This document shows positions 1 to 11,814 of a stretch of 64,000 bases of DNA, in pieces. Position numbers and translations under genes: made by a program. Source of the DNA: Episyrphus balteatus (taxonomy: Eukaryota > Arthropoda > Insecta > Diptera > Syrphidae); contig NC_079136.1 in NCBI RefSeq assembly GCF_945859705.1, positions 6,055,501 to 6,119,500 on the forward strand. Direction: 5' to 3'. The notes beneath the pieces were generated by a model that was not told where the DNA came from, searched no databases, and saw only the letters and a program-made list of their open reading frames with translations. Numbering within the stretch: the first letter of the stretch is position 1; every line of letters starts with the position of its first letter.

Positions 1-3000
1 AGTTGTGATTGAATTAAGCGAAGAAGAAAGTTCTGACGAGGAGGAGGAGGTGATTGTCATTTAACCATTTGTTTTTAATTCCTATTTTGTTTTATTAATT
101 AATTAACAATTTTAACTTTTTATCCTTTCCCCCGATATCATCTATAACAGGAGCTTCCACATCATAGAATTATTCGAAACATAAGGCGTTTCTTTACTGA
201 AAATAAAGATAACAGCGATCTTCGAAGCCGTACAATTGAGGATATGCTATTAATTTTGCCTGGTGCTTCAAAAAATAAATAATTTTTTTCTACACAAACA
301 AACATTATACACAAATATTTTGTTTTGGAATTTTCTTTTATAAATGCTTTCTAAATGTTACTAATAAATTATTTTGATGATTCAAAATTGAATAAAAAAT
401 TCTGCTTTCTATCTTAAAAGATTGTTTTTGTATGTTTTAATAATGTAGCCAGCATCGAAGAACGTCTTCGTGAAATGCAACGTAAACTATCGGAAATTGC
501 TGAAATTCCGAAAATTCTATCATCAACACTCGAAACAGTGTCGCAGACTTTTGAGAAATTTCTTCCACCTGAACCGAGTTCACACAAGCAAACAAAGACA
601 GCATATGAAAGTGATGAAATGGATTCGATGAGCGATGAAAACGATGAAATTCTATCTGAACCTGATAGTCTGGAAATGGAATGCAAATATAAAGATTTAA
701 CTCCTGAGTCTGACTATGTTTCAGAAATAAATGACTTTGATAACGACAGAACGGAAACCAATGAAGATGATAGTGAATGTGATGAAGATGAAGAACAACA
801 ATACACTTGGAATTCAAGCAATGTACCAGAAGTTAATATCGAAGAAGAGACTGAAGAAGAAGAAGAAGAACCTACAGAAGAGGATTTAATAAGACTTGAA
901 AAACAAGAAAAGGTAAGTTTTATTAAAACTTGAAGTTTTAATTGAGTTAGAAATTGAATTTTCACAAAATTTTAAACTGTTAATTAAAATCTAGAAAAAA
1001 TTGGATGAAATAAAAAGTGTTCTTTCCAATAAAATATTCAAAAGTTTTGTTAAACATAAAAACAAAATCTTTTACGGACAGAGAATCAAATACGTACATA
1101 ACTCAAACCTATAATTTATAAGTTTTTGGAAAACTTTTTAATATCTTCTCGGCTCAGATATCCGAAAATAATAATGCTGAAACATCTTCAACCATTTAAA
1201 GTTTGCATTTTTTAACCTATCTTTACAATATAGAATTAAAATCACCATACATCAGTACATAAAGTTGATGGTGGTCCACAATAGTAAAATAACAATAATT
1301 CGTTTAAAAAAATGTTCCACATACACCACAGTGACCGTTTAAATTTAAACTTTGAAAATTGATACAATTTTTTTTACGAATTAAACCAAATAGAATTTTT
1401 CATTTTTAGAAGGCAAAAGTTAAACAAATTTTTAGCAGCATAAGGGTGGTGGGAAAATTTAGGATAAATGGTATATGAAAGGGGAAAAATAAATTGCCTA
1501 CAAAAAAATTGGGGGAAAGGGGGTGGGTGCTCGAAAAAGTGGGGTGGGTGTCAAAAATCATGTTTTTTTACGATTCCTGTCAAAATTAGACATCCTATCG
1601 AAAAAAATCAAATGCAAAAGTTGTAGGTAGTATAAATGTCTACAACATTTACTCAAACAATTTTTTTCTATAACCTCAAAAACATTTTAAAAAAATGCAA
1701 AAATACGATTTTTTGATTTTTTATTTTTATCTTTTACAAAAATAGTTGGATTTTAACAAAAATTGGTTAAAAATTACTTTGTTATGTTTTCTATCTATAA
1801 AAATGTTTTTTGAGCAAAAAGTTAATTTTTGGATTTTTGACGAATTTAATTTGAAAAAATAGCCTATTTTTCAATCAAAAAAGTTAACGAAAAAATTTTT
1901 GATTTTTGAAAAGTTTGGAATGCAATTATTTAGCTTAAAACCATTTTTATAAGATTGTGTGGAAAAACTATACTTTTGTTTCAGAAAATATTGAGAAAAA
2001 TTGAAAAAAAAAAACAAAAAAAATGATTTTTAAGATTGATTTTTCCGTAAATGACAGTAATATTGGGGAGAAATAATTTTCCATAGAAACCAAATTATAC
2101 TTTTCTAATGGCCTTTTACCTTCTTAATTTGAATCAAGTACTAGAATAGCTCTAACGTGCAAAGTTTTTGAGATATTGAATTTTGAACGTCCCAAAACAA
2201 TTTGGATTACTTAAATAGTCAAAAATAAAATTAACATTTGGGTGAAAGGGTGTTTTTTCCGAGTGAAAGAAAAGTTAGTATTGGTAAATACCATTTTCAA
2301 ATTGGTACTCGACTGACATCTACTAATAATGTGACATAAGGATGGTGGAGTTAAAAGTCTATACAGGCCTTACAACTATTTTGGATGAAAGGATGTTTTT
2401 TCGAGAAAGAGAAAACTGAACATCTTTCCTCTTAAGTTCTTAATGAATCAATGTATTTTGGGACTTATTTCAGAATAAACTACTTCCTCAAAAAAAAAAA
2501 GAAGACCTTTACTCCCAAAATAATTTCATGAACTAAATATTTAATCCTATGTGGGCTTGAGGTCTTTTACTTAGCTTTTTCTAATTTATAAATCCGACGT
2601 TTTTTAAAATCAATTAAAAGATGCTTATTACAACGAAAATCCAATATAGCTACTTACATTCTATTTAATCTAAAGAAATTAATCTTAAGATCTTCTAAAT
2701 CTTTGTTTTTGTTTTTTGGTTTGTTTATTCTTAAATATTTCAAAATTCAAAAATTAAAAGTCTTGAAAAAGACGTTTTTAATCATTGAAATTTCAAAATA
2801 TAAAAAATTTTTAAATCAATCTGATAAGAAATTCAAAATTTCACTGACGTAGATATTTTAGACACAGAAAAACATTTTAAAAATTTTTAGCCCTGAAGAA
2901 GAGTGTAAAAACACTCGAAACGTCGGATTTATAAATTAGAAAAAGCTAAGTAAAAGACCTCAAGCCCACATAGGATTAAATATTTAATTCAACAAAGGTC

Positions 3001-3883
3001 ACGAAGTAAGGAATAATTTAATTTCATGAACTCTGTTTATTCTTCTTGCGGTAGCTTTTTTTTTATTTTCAAATAAAAAAAACACCGTTTTCACCAAGAA
3101 ACCATGATATTCTTATATAAAAACATTAGATTCTTGGTTCCAATCTGAATTACATATTTGCTGATTTTAATAGGATAGAATTATTGATACAACATTTTCT
3201 CCATACCTAGAAAAACACTCTTTTACACGAAAAAAAATTATAAACTTATTTTATTCCTAAATCTCTGGCAAAAACAAAATTTTTAATTTTTAATTCATGG
3301 ATTGGATTTTCCTAACTTAACAAAAAAAAATCACCCTTTGGCTTGGAATATTTATTAGCCGAATACTAGAGTCCGACAAAAATTTTTTTCCCCTCAGTGT
3401 GACTACGGTCTTGAACAAATTGACAGAAAATTCAAAAATAGTCTGTTTCGAAAATTCTAGTTTTGTCTGGCTAAAAAAAATCCTTTCTAAATATTTAATC
3501 AAGGTTATTTATTTTTTGTTGTTTTTTAGGAATTATGGAAAATATAAATCTATTTTTTTAATAATTTATTTTCAGATGGAAAAATTAGAAAGAGCTTGGC
3601 CTTGGGCTGATCGTGAAAAGATTGTTTACAAGTGAGTGCTTATTTTTTTTTTTAATTGCAATTTATTAACATACAAAGAAAATTTCATTTTTTTATTTTT
3701 AGACAGTCAACTTGTCATCTTGTACCTCGTCAGCCACTTGGTATTGTTGAAGAAAGGTATAGCTTATTGTTTTATTAACAATTATTTTTGTTCATAATTT
3801 TTTTCTTTCCACTTCACAGAATTAAACTCTTAGCAAAACAAAATCTTCCGGGCTTTTACGAACGAAAGCAATCTGATATCTAA
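1..3883 (+). CDS. Acidic coiled-coil protein, 3' part of a multi-exon gene (5' end outside window)
   Basis: I do not recognise this protein. The proposed coding exons are 1-49, 151-262, 449-912, 3576-3631, 3703-3756 and 3820-3883 (stop TAA 3881-3883). Codon phase is kept across every junction. The 449-912 exon opens with a basic/heptad-like stretch (EERLREMQRKL), followed by a long Glu/Asp-rich low-complexity region (residues coded at 610-890). The last three exons encode a compact, conserved-looking tail with WPWADREK, CHLVPRQPLG and a C-terminal QSDI. Donors at 913 (gtaagt) and 3632 (gtgagt) are strong. The donors at 50 (gtgatt) and 263 (gtgctt) are weak, so a short form ending at the TAA at 280-282 is possible. 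A polyadenylation signal AATAAA lies at 4048-4053. The acidic composition and helix content suggest a scaffold or cytoskeletal protein, but that is a guess. The exon chain itself is moderately secure. Confidence 0.55.
913..3575 (+). other. Large intron of the acidic coiled-coil gene, filled with repeats
   Basis: The intron runs from a strong donor (gtaagt at 913) to an acceptor (ttttcag) before 3576, both phase 0. It is AT-rich with long A and T runs. It contains diverged copies of a dispersed repeat around 1440-1740 that resemble the hairpin element at 10.0-11.3 kb (shared wording: a GGTGGGTG patch, then GTTGTAGGTA and TCTACAAC). It also contains the Penelope-like remnant at 2535-3019. An alternative acceptor (aatctag) before 995 opens a 39-codon frame to a stop near 1112; this could be an alternative last exon but has no support beyond phase. 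Confidence 0.5.
2535..3019. mobile_element. Penelope-like element remnant with hammerhead-type motif and 13-bp target duplication
   Basis: The segment is flanked by a direct repeat AATTTCATGAACT at 2522-2534 and 3020-3032, a plausible target-site duplication. Inside are near-perfect 67-bp inverted arms, 2534-2600 and 2920-2986. Next to the right arm, 2891-2926 reads CCCTGAAGAA, then GAGTGT-AAAA-ACACTC, then GAAACGTCGG: a 6-bp stem with an AAAA loop between CTGA(A)GA and GAAAC blocks. This is the layout of the hammerhead ribozyme core known from Penelope-like elements, with one core base different (CTGAAGA rather than CTGATGA). No reverse transcriptase remains. The family assignment is inferred from the motif and the long target duplication. 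Confidence 0.5.
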
Positions 3884-4189
3884 TTTTGATGCACTGCCAA
3901 ATCAAGTTGAAAACATATTCTGCTAATCACACAACCGTGGTGTTCAATTCAATAATTTTATTGTATAAAATTTATACTATTCTATAAGTTTTGAAATATT
4001 TTCTCCCTTAACCTAGATTAAAACATAGATTTAACTCTGGTTTTCAAATAAAAATTTATTCCACTAATTTGAATAGTATTTTTTTTTTATTATAAGAATC
4101 ACCGAAAACGAATTAAACTATAAAAGTGCATTTCTTTAAATTTAATTAATTAATTTATTGAGTATCAGCATTTATTTATTATAAATTAT

Positions 4190-4859
4190 TTACTTTTGTC
4201 CTCCACTAATTCCAGCAAGAATAACATCAACATGAGCATCATATTGAGCTGTGAAATAGTTTCCAGCAATTGGATTTCCCATATGGAATTTTTCAATGTA
4301 GTCCCTGGTCTTGGTATTGGGTCTTCCTTCACGAGTTCTTTATAAAAAAAATAAATTAAAATTGAATTCAAATATATTATTTTACTAGAAACTTACGTTT
4401 TAGAAATGAATCTATCAGTTGGCCAATGAGCTTTCATCTTGAATACCCAAATGATATATCTGTGGAGACCAGTGTCTTTCATTGGTCCAACACCAACATA
4501 TTCAGCAAGAGTTTGTCCCTTAGACAAATCATTTCCAGGAATATTGATAACCGCCCAAAGAAGGAGTTCCCTCAATTTTGGATCAGCTGGTGATGGAAAA
4601 TCTGGATCGACCATAATAAGAGCGTAAACACCGTTAGGATCGGCTTCCCATGTGACATTTGGAATATCCTTGGCTTGAGTTGGTGTTAATTCCTTGCCAG
4701 TTTCAACTACTGCTCCAGAAGGGAAAGTTACCTTTAAGTTCCAAAAATTAGTTATTGGTTTTATGATATTGGAGAAAAATTAGAAATCTTTACTTTAGCT
4801 ATTTGCTTTGGAACAGAAGCAGCGTCAATGACATCGGGAACAATATTGTGTGCGTCCAT
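4190..4859 (-). CDS. PEBP-1: phosphatidylethanolamine-binding protein, cytosolic, pocket His replaced by Leu
   Basis: Exons on the minus strand are 4859-4794, 4731-4397 and 4337-4190, giving about 182 residues, normal for the family. Intron 1 is phase 0 and intron 2 phase 2 (AC then A). The start MDAHNIVPDVID matches the N-terminus of the other copies and there is no signal peptide, so the product is probably cytosolic. Core motifs are LTPTQ near residue 37, VDPDFPSP near 63, NIPGNDLSKGQ near 85, GLHRY near 110 and a C-terminal GNYFTAQYDAHV. PEBP proteins bind anionic phospholipid head groups or phosphoproteins and can act as kinase or protease modulators. Here the usual REWHHW reads RELLLW, so the pocket histidine is missing. 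An AATAAA-type signal follows the stop on the minus strand at 4176-4171. Confidence 0.9.
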
Positions 4860-7800
4860 GTTTAATGTTAGTTTAGTTAGACTACTTTGTCTTACAAAAT
4901 TCTAAAAGAAACTGATTTCAATGAAATTCATTGAGTGTTTTTATATAGGCAAACAATAAAGGTAGTCCCCAAATAACTGCTGATAAGTTTGGAAATATGT
5001 TTGAATATTGTTAGATAATCTTTTGAAAAGTCATGATGGGGAATAACTGCTGCCTATCATTGCACTTGTTATAATGCTGTATAATAATCGCATCATCTAA
5101 TCTTTTTTTTTTTTTTTTAACAAAACAAAGTTTGACAAAATATCACGAGTAACCTTTTTTTTTGGGTTCGTTTACAAAAAATTGTGAGTCAGATTTTTAT
5201 AGATCGTTCTATAACTAAGATAAGAATGTCCATTCTAATTGATTACTATGTTAGTTACAAACTAGTTTTAACTGATGAAAATATATTTTACTGATATATT
5301 GGAAATGGAATAGGTACATTTTGAAGATAAACTTCTTTGCAGGTTTATCAAACACAACATTAACAGAATCAGTCAAAAGAGATATATCGATTAATTTCAG
5401 TTATCTGAAAAAAACTTCCATTACAGCTTCAGCTCAGATTTCTACTAATTCATTTTTTGATAAATTATCAGAAAACTGAATAAGGATAGCCATTTTAATT
5501 TATATATATATTATATATATTAAAGTTTGGTTTTGTGTACGTTCGCTAACTGGCCACACCGACTGACTTATTTTCTTAATTTTTTTTTTTAAATCAAAGA
5601 GGCATAAGAGGAGAAGGTTTAAGGCAAAAAAAAATTTAAGATTTTATAGGTTAAATAGGGGTAACAAGACATTGAAAAAAGAGGCTATTTTCTAAACGGT
5701 AAGTCGTAAAGAGTTGACTTTTTTTTAAATGAAAGACAAATTTATTCAATAGTTAAAAAAGGTATTGAAAAAATTCAAAAAAAATTCAAAACCAAGTTGT
5801 GAAGGTTTTTTTGCAGTCATAGACCTTCGACAAAAGACTAATTACAGGTACGCAAAATTTTGCACAGAAATTTGAGTTACACCATGAGAAAGATATTTAG
5901 AAAAAAAATTAGGGGTCTAAAACGGATTTTTTTCATAGGCCCTGTATTTTGAAATAAAAATTTTTGAAAAACAACCTAATTTTTAGATACATTTTTGAGT
6001 AGTCTTTTATTTTTTTGGAATTTGCAATTTGGAATTTGCAATATGTAAAAAAGGGGTAGCACGATATTGAAAAAAGAGGCTATTTTCTAAACGGTAAGGT
6101 GAAGAGAGTTGAATTTTTTTTTTAATGACAGATAAATTTATTTTTAGGTTGTAAAACGAATTGAAAAAATTCTAAAAAAATTCAAAATTAAGTTGTGAAG
6201 GGTATTTTGCAGTGAAAACATGTGGTAGACCTTCGACAGGTAGTTAAATTTTTTTACAGAAATAAGATTTACACCATTGGAACGATAATTAAAAAAAAAT
6301 TAGGTGTCTCAAACGGATTTTTTTCATAGGCACTTCATTTTGAAATATGAGTTTTTGAAAAACAACTAATTTTTAGGAACGTTTTGGAGAATTTTTTTTA
6401 ATTTTTTTGAATTTTTAAAAGCCTGCAAAAAATCTCAAACTAATAGAAAATAAAGGTTTTAGTTATGCGCATGCCTAAGTATTTTGCATAGGCCACTTTT
6501 GCTAAAAGTTCAAAAGTTTACATTTTTAAACTCATTTTATGAACTTTTCAAGGTTTGATCCTCTTTCTCATTTGAAAATTAACTAATTACAGAGTCGAAA
6601 ATTAGAAATAAATACAAGAAATGGCGGAAAGAAGTCCACCGGGTCAGCTAGTACATTTATAAAAAGTTGCCTATCAAAAACTCTTAGGACAGGTATTAAA
6701 TAAAAAACTTTTCTTAGAGCAATCGTATTGACTTTATTTTTATGTCATTAGATTCAGCATCAAAAAATACCTTGAAAACATGTGTCATATGATGATATTC
6801 GACAAACAATTTTTTTCAGTATATTTTTGACCTTCACCCCCTCCCTCTTGTCCGCGAAAAAACACCCTTCCATCCAACTTTTTTTTATAGACTTTTTATG
6901 TACTTGGTTCTTATCCTAAAAGCAAACTTTTTGCCAAGTTTCATGAGTGTAACAATTTTTTTTTATTTCTTGATTTTATGTACTATTTTGCCTGTACTAC
7001 AAAGAATCCATACATTTCTTGAAATATTTTTTGGTGAAAGGGTGTTTTTTTTTTTTTTTTTTTGGAAAATAAGGAAAATGTTGTCTTTTCTATGAGAATT
7101 ATGAATAAATTGATTCATTACAGTTTGTTATGTCCCTGACTTAATCTCATTAATTGTAGCTAATTAAATGCTAATTTGTTGCGCAAGCCAAAAAATTTGT
7201 AGCTCGCATAGTTTTTGAATAATTGAATTTTCCGCTAAAATAAGTCTGAAGTTAGCAGACAAAATCTTAAATGATTAAAAACAATGAGTTAAGTTGACCC
7301 TAATATTTTTAGCTTTTTAAATGCTTTTCAATTCCACAAACTTGGTTTTTGTAGCCTCAACAGTTTTTTCGGTATACAAAATTCCGCTTAAATAAGATTG
7401 AAGTTAGCGGACGAAAATAGGAAAATTATTATGTTTTTAATGCCCAAACTTGAAACTAATTAAATGCTAATTAATTTTCTAACTCCACCCAGTCATTTTT
7501 TATTTCAACTTAAGGTTTCAGAAGTGCACTTCCGGTTTGATCAGGCCAGTGGAGGCATTTAAAAAAAAATCACTTTTTTAAATTTTTTCTTTTGACATTA
7601 ATTATAGCTTTTGAAAGCAATTTTGTAGCTCAAACCGTTTTTAAAATATCCAAGGTTTTGTTTAAAAACGTAAACTCAAAAGTAAGCTTTCAAAATCCAA
7701 AAAAATACTAAATTTAATCAAAATTTGAAGTAACATAGACTAAGACGAAATCATAAAACCTCGATTTTGTAGCTCGATTAGTTTTCTTGTTATTAAATAT

Positions 7801-8606
7801 TCCGCTTAAATAAGACTCAATTTCATATGTAACGGTCAAGATTTTCAAAAAAGTTGAATTTAAAAATAATTTTTTTCTTTTCTAGAAATTGTAGGTTTGC
7901 AAAACAAAATTTTTTGGGCAGCAAATTTGAGTTTACGTTTGTAAACAAAATCTTTTTCGAAAATTTTTTGTTCGTTCAAATCATTAGGTACCATGCTATT
8001 GGTAGTAATTTGTTTTAATTATTTTCAAATTTAATTTATCTAATTAACCAAAAAGAGGTCACACAAATTCAAAATTCAGAAATATGATATTGAAAAAAAG
8101 CAGTCTGTTTTTTAGGAGTAAATGACTTTTCTATTTTTTTAAATATGTTCGTTTTTAATAGACTAAGACGAAACCATAAAACCTCGATTTTGTAGCTCGA
8201 TTAGTTTTCTTGTTATTAAATATTCCGCTTAAATAAGACTCAATTTCATATGTAACGGTCAAGATTTTCAAAAAAGTTGAATTTAAAAATAATTTTTTTC
8301 TTTTCTAGAAATTGTAGGTTTGCAAAACAAAATTTTTTGGGCAGCAAATTTGAGTTTACGTTTGTAAACAAAATCTTTTTCTAAAATTTTTTGTTCGTTC
8401 AAATCATTAGGTACCATGCTATTGGTAGTAATTTGTTTTAATTATTTTCAAATTTAATTTATCTAATTAACCAAAAAGAGGTCACACAAATTCAAAATTC
8501 AGAAATATGATATTGAAAAAAAGCAGTCTGTTTTTTAGGAGTAAATGACTTTTCTATTTTTTTAAATATGTTCGTTTTTAATTATTTATGCATTTTTATC
8601 CATAAT
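4860..8606. repeat. PEBP-1 to PEBP-2 interval: dispersed and tandem repeats, no gene seen
   Basis: No coding signal was found. Contents in order: AT-rich DNA with a short TA run at 5503-5520; two diverged tandem units, with GAGGCTATTTTCTAAACGGT at 5681 and again at 6078; a TE-like end GGGTCAGCTAG at 6641-6651; a dispersed repeat at 6895-7030 with a second copy at 54955-55030 (shared wording GCCAAGTTTCATGAGTGT, then TTTTATGTACTATTTT); diverged units at 7200-7880 built around TTCCGCTTAAATAAGA; and the 423-bp duplication listed separately. Confidence 0.6.
7736..8581. repeat. Near-identical 423-bp direct tandem duplication
   Basis: Unit 1 is 7736-8158 and unit 2 is 8159-8581. Both begin TAGACTAAGACGAAA and run almost base for base. 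The few differences include T/C at 7752/8175 and a single-base change in the TTTTTC(G/T)AAAA stretch. The near-identity implies a recent duplication. The second unit stops 26 bp from the PEBP-2 stop codon, so it probably sits in or next to that gene's 3' UTR. Confidence 0.9.
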
Positions 8607-9268
8607 TTATTTTATTTCTGTGGTTTTTAAAGACGCTTGGAGAGTATCAACATATTCATCATACTGAGCCAGAAAATAATTTCCAGCAACTGGGTTTCCT
8701 AAGTTGAACTTTGTTACATAATCCCGGGTTTTAATGTTAGCTCTTCCTTCAATGGTTCTATTCAAAAACAAATAATGAGTTTTCATATCTGTAATGGCTG
8801 TAAATTTGTAACTTACGTTTTCGATACAAATTGATCTGTTGGGTAAGCTGCTGGTTGTTTAAAAACCCAGAAAATGTATCTATGCAGACCAGTGCCGTTT
8901 GATGGCCCAGCACCAATATATTCGAATAAAGTTTGCCCCTTAGATAAATCATTGCCTGGTATGTTACAAATTGACCAATGTAGAAATTCTCTATAGATTG
9001 GATTTTCACGCGATGGTCCATCTGGATCGACCATTAAAACAGCATAGATTCCATCAGACTCTGCATCCCATGTTATATTTGGTATATCTTTAACCTGCGT
9101 TGGTGTTAATTCCTTGCCTGGTTCAACTATCACTCCAGAAGGATATGTTACCTGGAGGATAAAGCTTGAATATTGTTTATTTGGTTTTAATTTAAATAAA
9201 GCTCCTACAGTTGCAATTTTCTCTGGAACAAAGTCAACAACGTCAGGAATAATTCCGTTACTGTCCAT
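8607..9268 (-). CDS. PEBP-2: phosphatidylethanolamine-binding protein, cytosolic
   Basis: Minus-strand exons are 9268-9209, 9151-8817 and 8757-8607; spliced, they give about 181 residues. Intron 2 has the same AC|GTAAGT donor and phase as PEBP-1. Intron 1 is only 57 nt, a multiple of three, and has no stop, so an unspliced transcript would encode a protein with 19 extra residues after residue 20 (reading VGALFKLKPNKQ and onward). The core has LTPTQV, VDPDGPSRENP, REFLHW (the pocket His is kept), NIPGNDLSKGQ, GTGLHRY and a terminal GNYFLAQYDEYV. There is no signal peptide. PEBP-1 and PEBP-2 share the long 335-nt core exon and orientation, so they are probably a tandem pair. The role is lipid or phosphoprotein binding by family; the exact ligand is unknown. 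Confidence 0.9.
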
Positions 9269-10042
9269 ATTGCTACTCTAAGAAGACTGAAATTAAAAAT
9301 AATTATTTAATCGTTTAGAATAATAAAGTGTTATCATTGCATTTGTTTAAATTTAAAAAGCTTTCATATCAGTTCTTTTATTCAAGGTTGCCAGTAACCA
9401 AAAAAATAACGATCGTATGGTAAAAGGTGGTAGAACTTTCGTTGCAATCAAAAGCGACAAAATAATAAATTAACACAGGAAATCAACATGAAAATAATAA
9501 AGTGATATGATATAAACAAATACTAACAAATCAAAACTAATCTTACATATTAGATAGGAAACCATATAACAGAAACATGGTTGCCAGGTTATGAAATTTT
9601 TCTAGTTTTTCAGCTTTTAAGTTCTCTTTGAAACAATTGAGGATGATATTAGTTCTAAGAAATCGACTAATCGTAGAGATTTTTTTTCCATTGCGAAACT
9701 TTTTTCGTAAATAAGTACTTCCAAGCTGGGTTGTCAAAATCATTTTTTTTAATGCATTTGCTTTATAAAAATAAGAATGCAAGACATTATTTGTCCATAT
9801 TAAAAAAAAAAATATTTAATGCCCACGTTTTGCATTGATTTTTTTTTTTTTTTAATGAATAAAAATTTTTATTTACAATACATTTTTTTTGCATGAAATA
9901 TATATTTTTTTTTAATGCAATTTTTGTTTTTTTTAAATTGATAATTTTAAAACCCTGCTCCCAAGATACAACAAAATCCAGCTCTGTTTATTACTGCTTT
10001 ACAAACACTTTAGACCAGGGTCGATAATTTTTGAAACCAAAA

Positions 10043-11345
10043 AAAATCATAGTAGAATGAAACCCATTTTAAAATTAGGTGAATATGATGAAAATTAAAG
10101 GAAAAATAAATTACGGGCGAGCCGAGTTCGGGAAGTGGGTGGGTTGAGTTTTTAATGGTAAAAAATGGTATATCTCGATTTCCGGCAAAACTACAAGTCC
10201 TATAGAAAAAAGTTGTATGACAAAGTTGTAGGTAATAAAAAGATCTACAACTTTTGTATCAACAATTTTTTCACATAACCTTAAAATTTATGTGAAAAAT
10301 TCAAAAAGCCGAGTTTTTGGTTTTTTATTTTTATCTTTTTTAAACAAAAATTTTTCTACGAAATTTGGTGAACTTACCTTATTATGTCCCAAATACACTG
10401 TAATTTATTTGATTTAAAATATTTATTTTTTAACCTTTTTTTTTGACTTAATACCAAAAAAACACCCTAATTTTCAATCGAAAATTTACGTGTCAAAATA
10501 TCAGCTTTTTTTCAAAAAGTCGGTGGGTATTTTGTTCGTTAAAATCTCTACTTTCCAATAGTGTAAACAAAAATTTACATTAGTATACCATAGTACATGT
10601 TATCGGTAAAAGAAAAAAGCTTGAATTCGAAAATTTTTTTATCATTATTTAAAATTTTAGACTATTTATTAAAATTTACACTTAAATTACTCAAAAACCG
10701 TAACATTAATCAATATAACATGAAATCCTACGTTTTTTGAGTAATTAAAGTGTAAATTTGAATAAATAGGCCAAAATTGTAAACAATGATAAAAAAAATT
10801 TTTCGAATTCCAGCTTTTTTCATTTTTTGCATTTTACTAAAACATGTTCTATAGTTACACCATCAGAAAATAGACATTTTAACAAACGAAATGCCCACTG
10901 ACTTTTTGAAAAAAGCTGATATTTTGACACGTAAATTTTCGATTGAAAATTAGGGTGTTTTTTTATTATTAAGTCAAAAAAAAGGTTAAAAAATAAATAT
11001 TTTAAATCAAATAAATTACAATGTATTTGGGACATAATAAGGTGAGTTTTCACCAAATTTCGTAGAAAAAACTCGGCTTTTTGAATTTTTCACATAAATT
11101 TTGAGGTTATGTGAAAAAATTGTTGATACAAAAGTTGTAGATCTTTTTATTACCTACAACTTTGTCATACAACTTTTTTCTATAGGATTTGTAGTTTTGC
11201 CGGAAATCGAGATATACCATTTTTTACCATTAAAAACTCAACCCACCCGCTTCCCGAACTCGGCTCGCCCGTTATTTATTTTTCCTTTAATTTTCATCAT
11301 ATTCACCTCCTTTTCCAATGGGTTTCAACCTTCTATGATTTTTGA
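10043..11345. repeat. 1.3-kb hairpin (foldback) element
   Basis: The left half, from about 10043, is mirrored by the right half ending about 11345, with the turn near 10700. Mirrored landmarks include GGTGAATATGATG at about 10079 and CATCATATTCACC at about 11298; GGTATATCTCGATTTCCGG at about 10169 and its complement at about 11200; and AATTTTCGATTG at both sides of the centre. The arms differ by scattered substitutions and small indels. Short reading frames inside (for example 11101-11370) are shadows of the repeat. No target duplication could be identified, so the class is open. Confidence 0.8.
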
Positions 11346-11814
11346 AGTGAAAACTTCTTTAGTATCGTAGTGATTTGAAACAAGATGAAACGAAAACGCG
11401 ATACGACTTCAACTTGTTATAACTTTTATGTTTTAATAGATAGATGAATAAAATTTGTGCTGTAGATAGGTAATTAAATAAATTATAATTGTACAAAATT
11501 TCAATTAATTTCATAATATTCAAAATTCGGAGATAACGGTAAGAAGATGTTCTTTTCCAACACACGTTATATCTTTTGATCTAGTACACATACAAATTTG
11601 ATTTAACTTTAATACGCATGCTGATAACATAACCTTTTATTTGATATATCACACATAACAGTACGTGCTCTACAAGTTACACAATCTTAAATTGAAAAAA
11701 TTGAAAAATACCTCAAAACACCTGTGGAGAAATGTTGGCGATGACCAGCTACCAGTGTAGGAAATACCGTAATCTCAGTCTGGAAATTCGACATGGTTGA
11801 CTTATAATGATTTA

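Noticed and set aside
995..1112. Extra exon of the acidic gene after acceptor aatctag
   Set aside because: Phase fits but it ends in a stop after 39 Lys/Asn-rich codons; direct splicing 912 to 3576 gives a more convincing protein.
6636..6652. Helitron-type 3' end (GGGTCAGCTAG followed by T)
   Set aside because: The end rule fits, but I found no hairpin just upstream and no matching 5' end, so the class is unproven.
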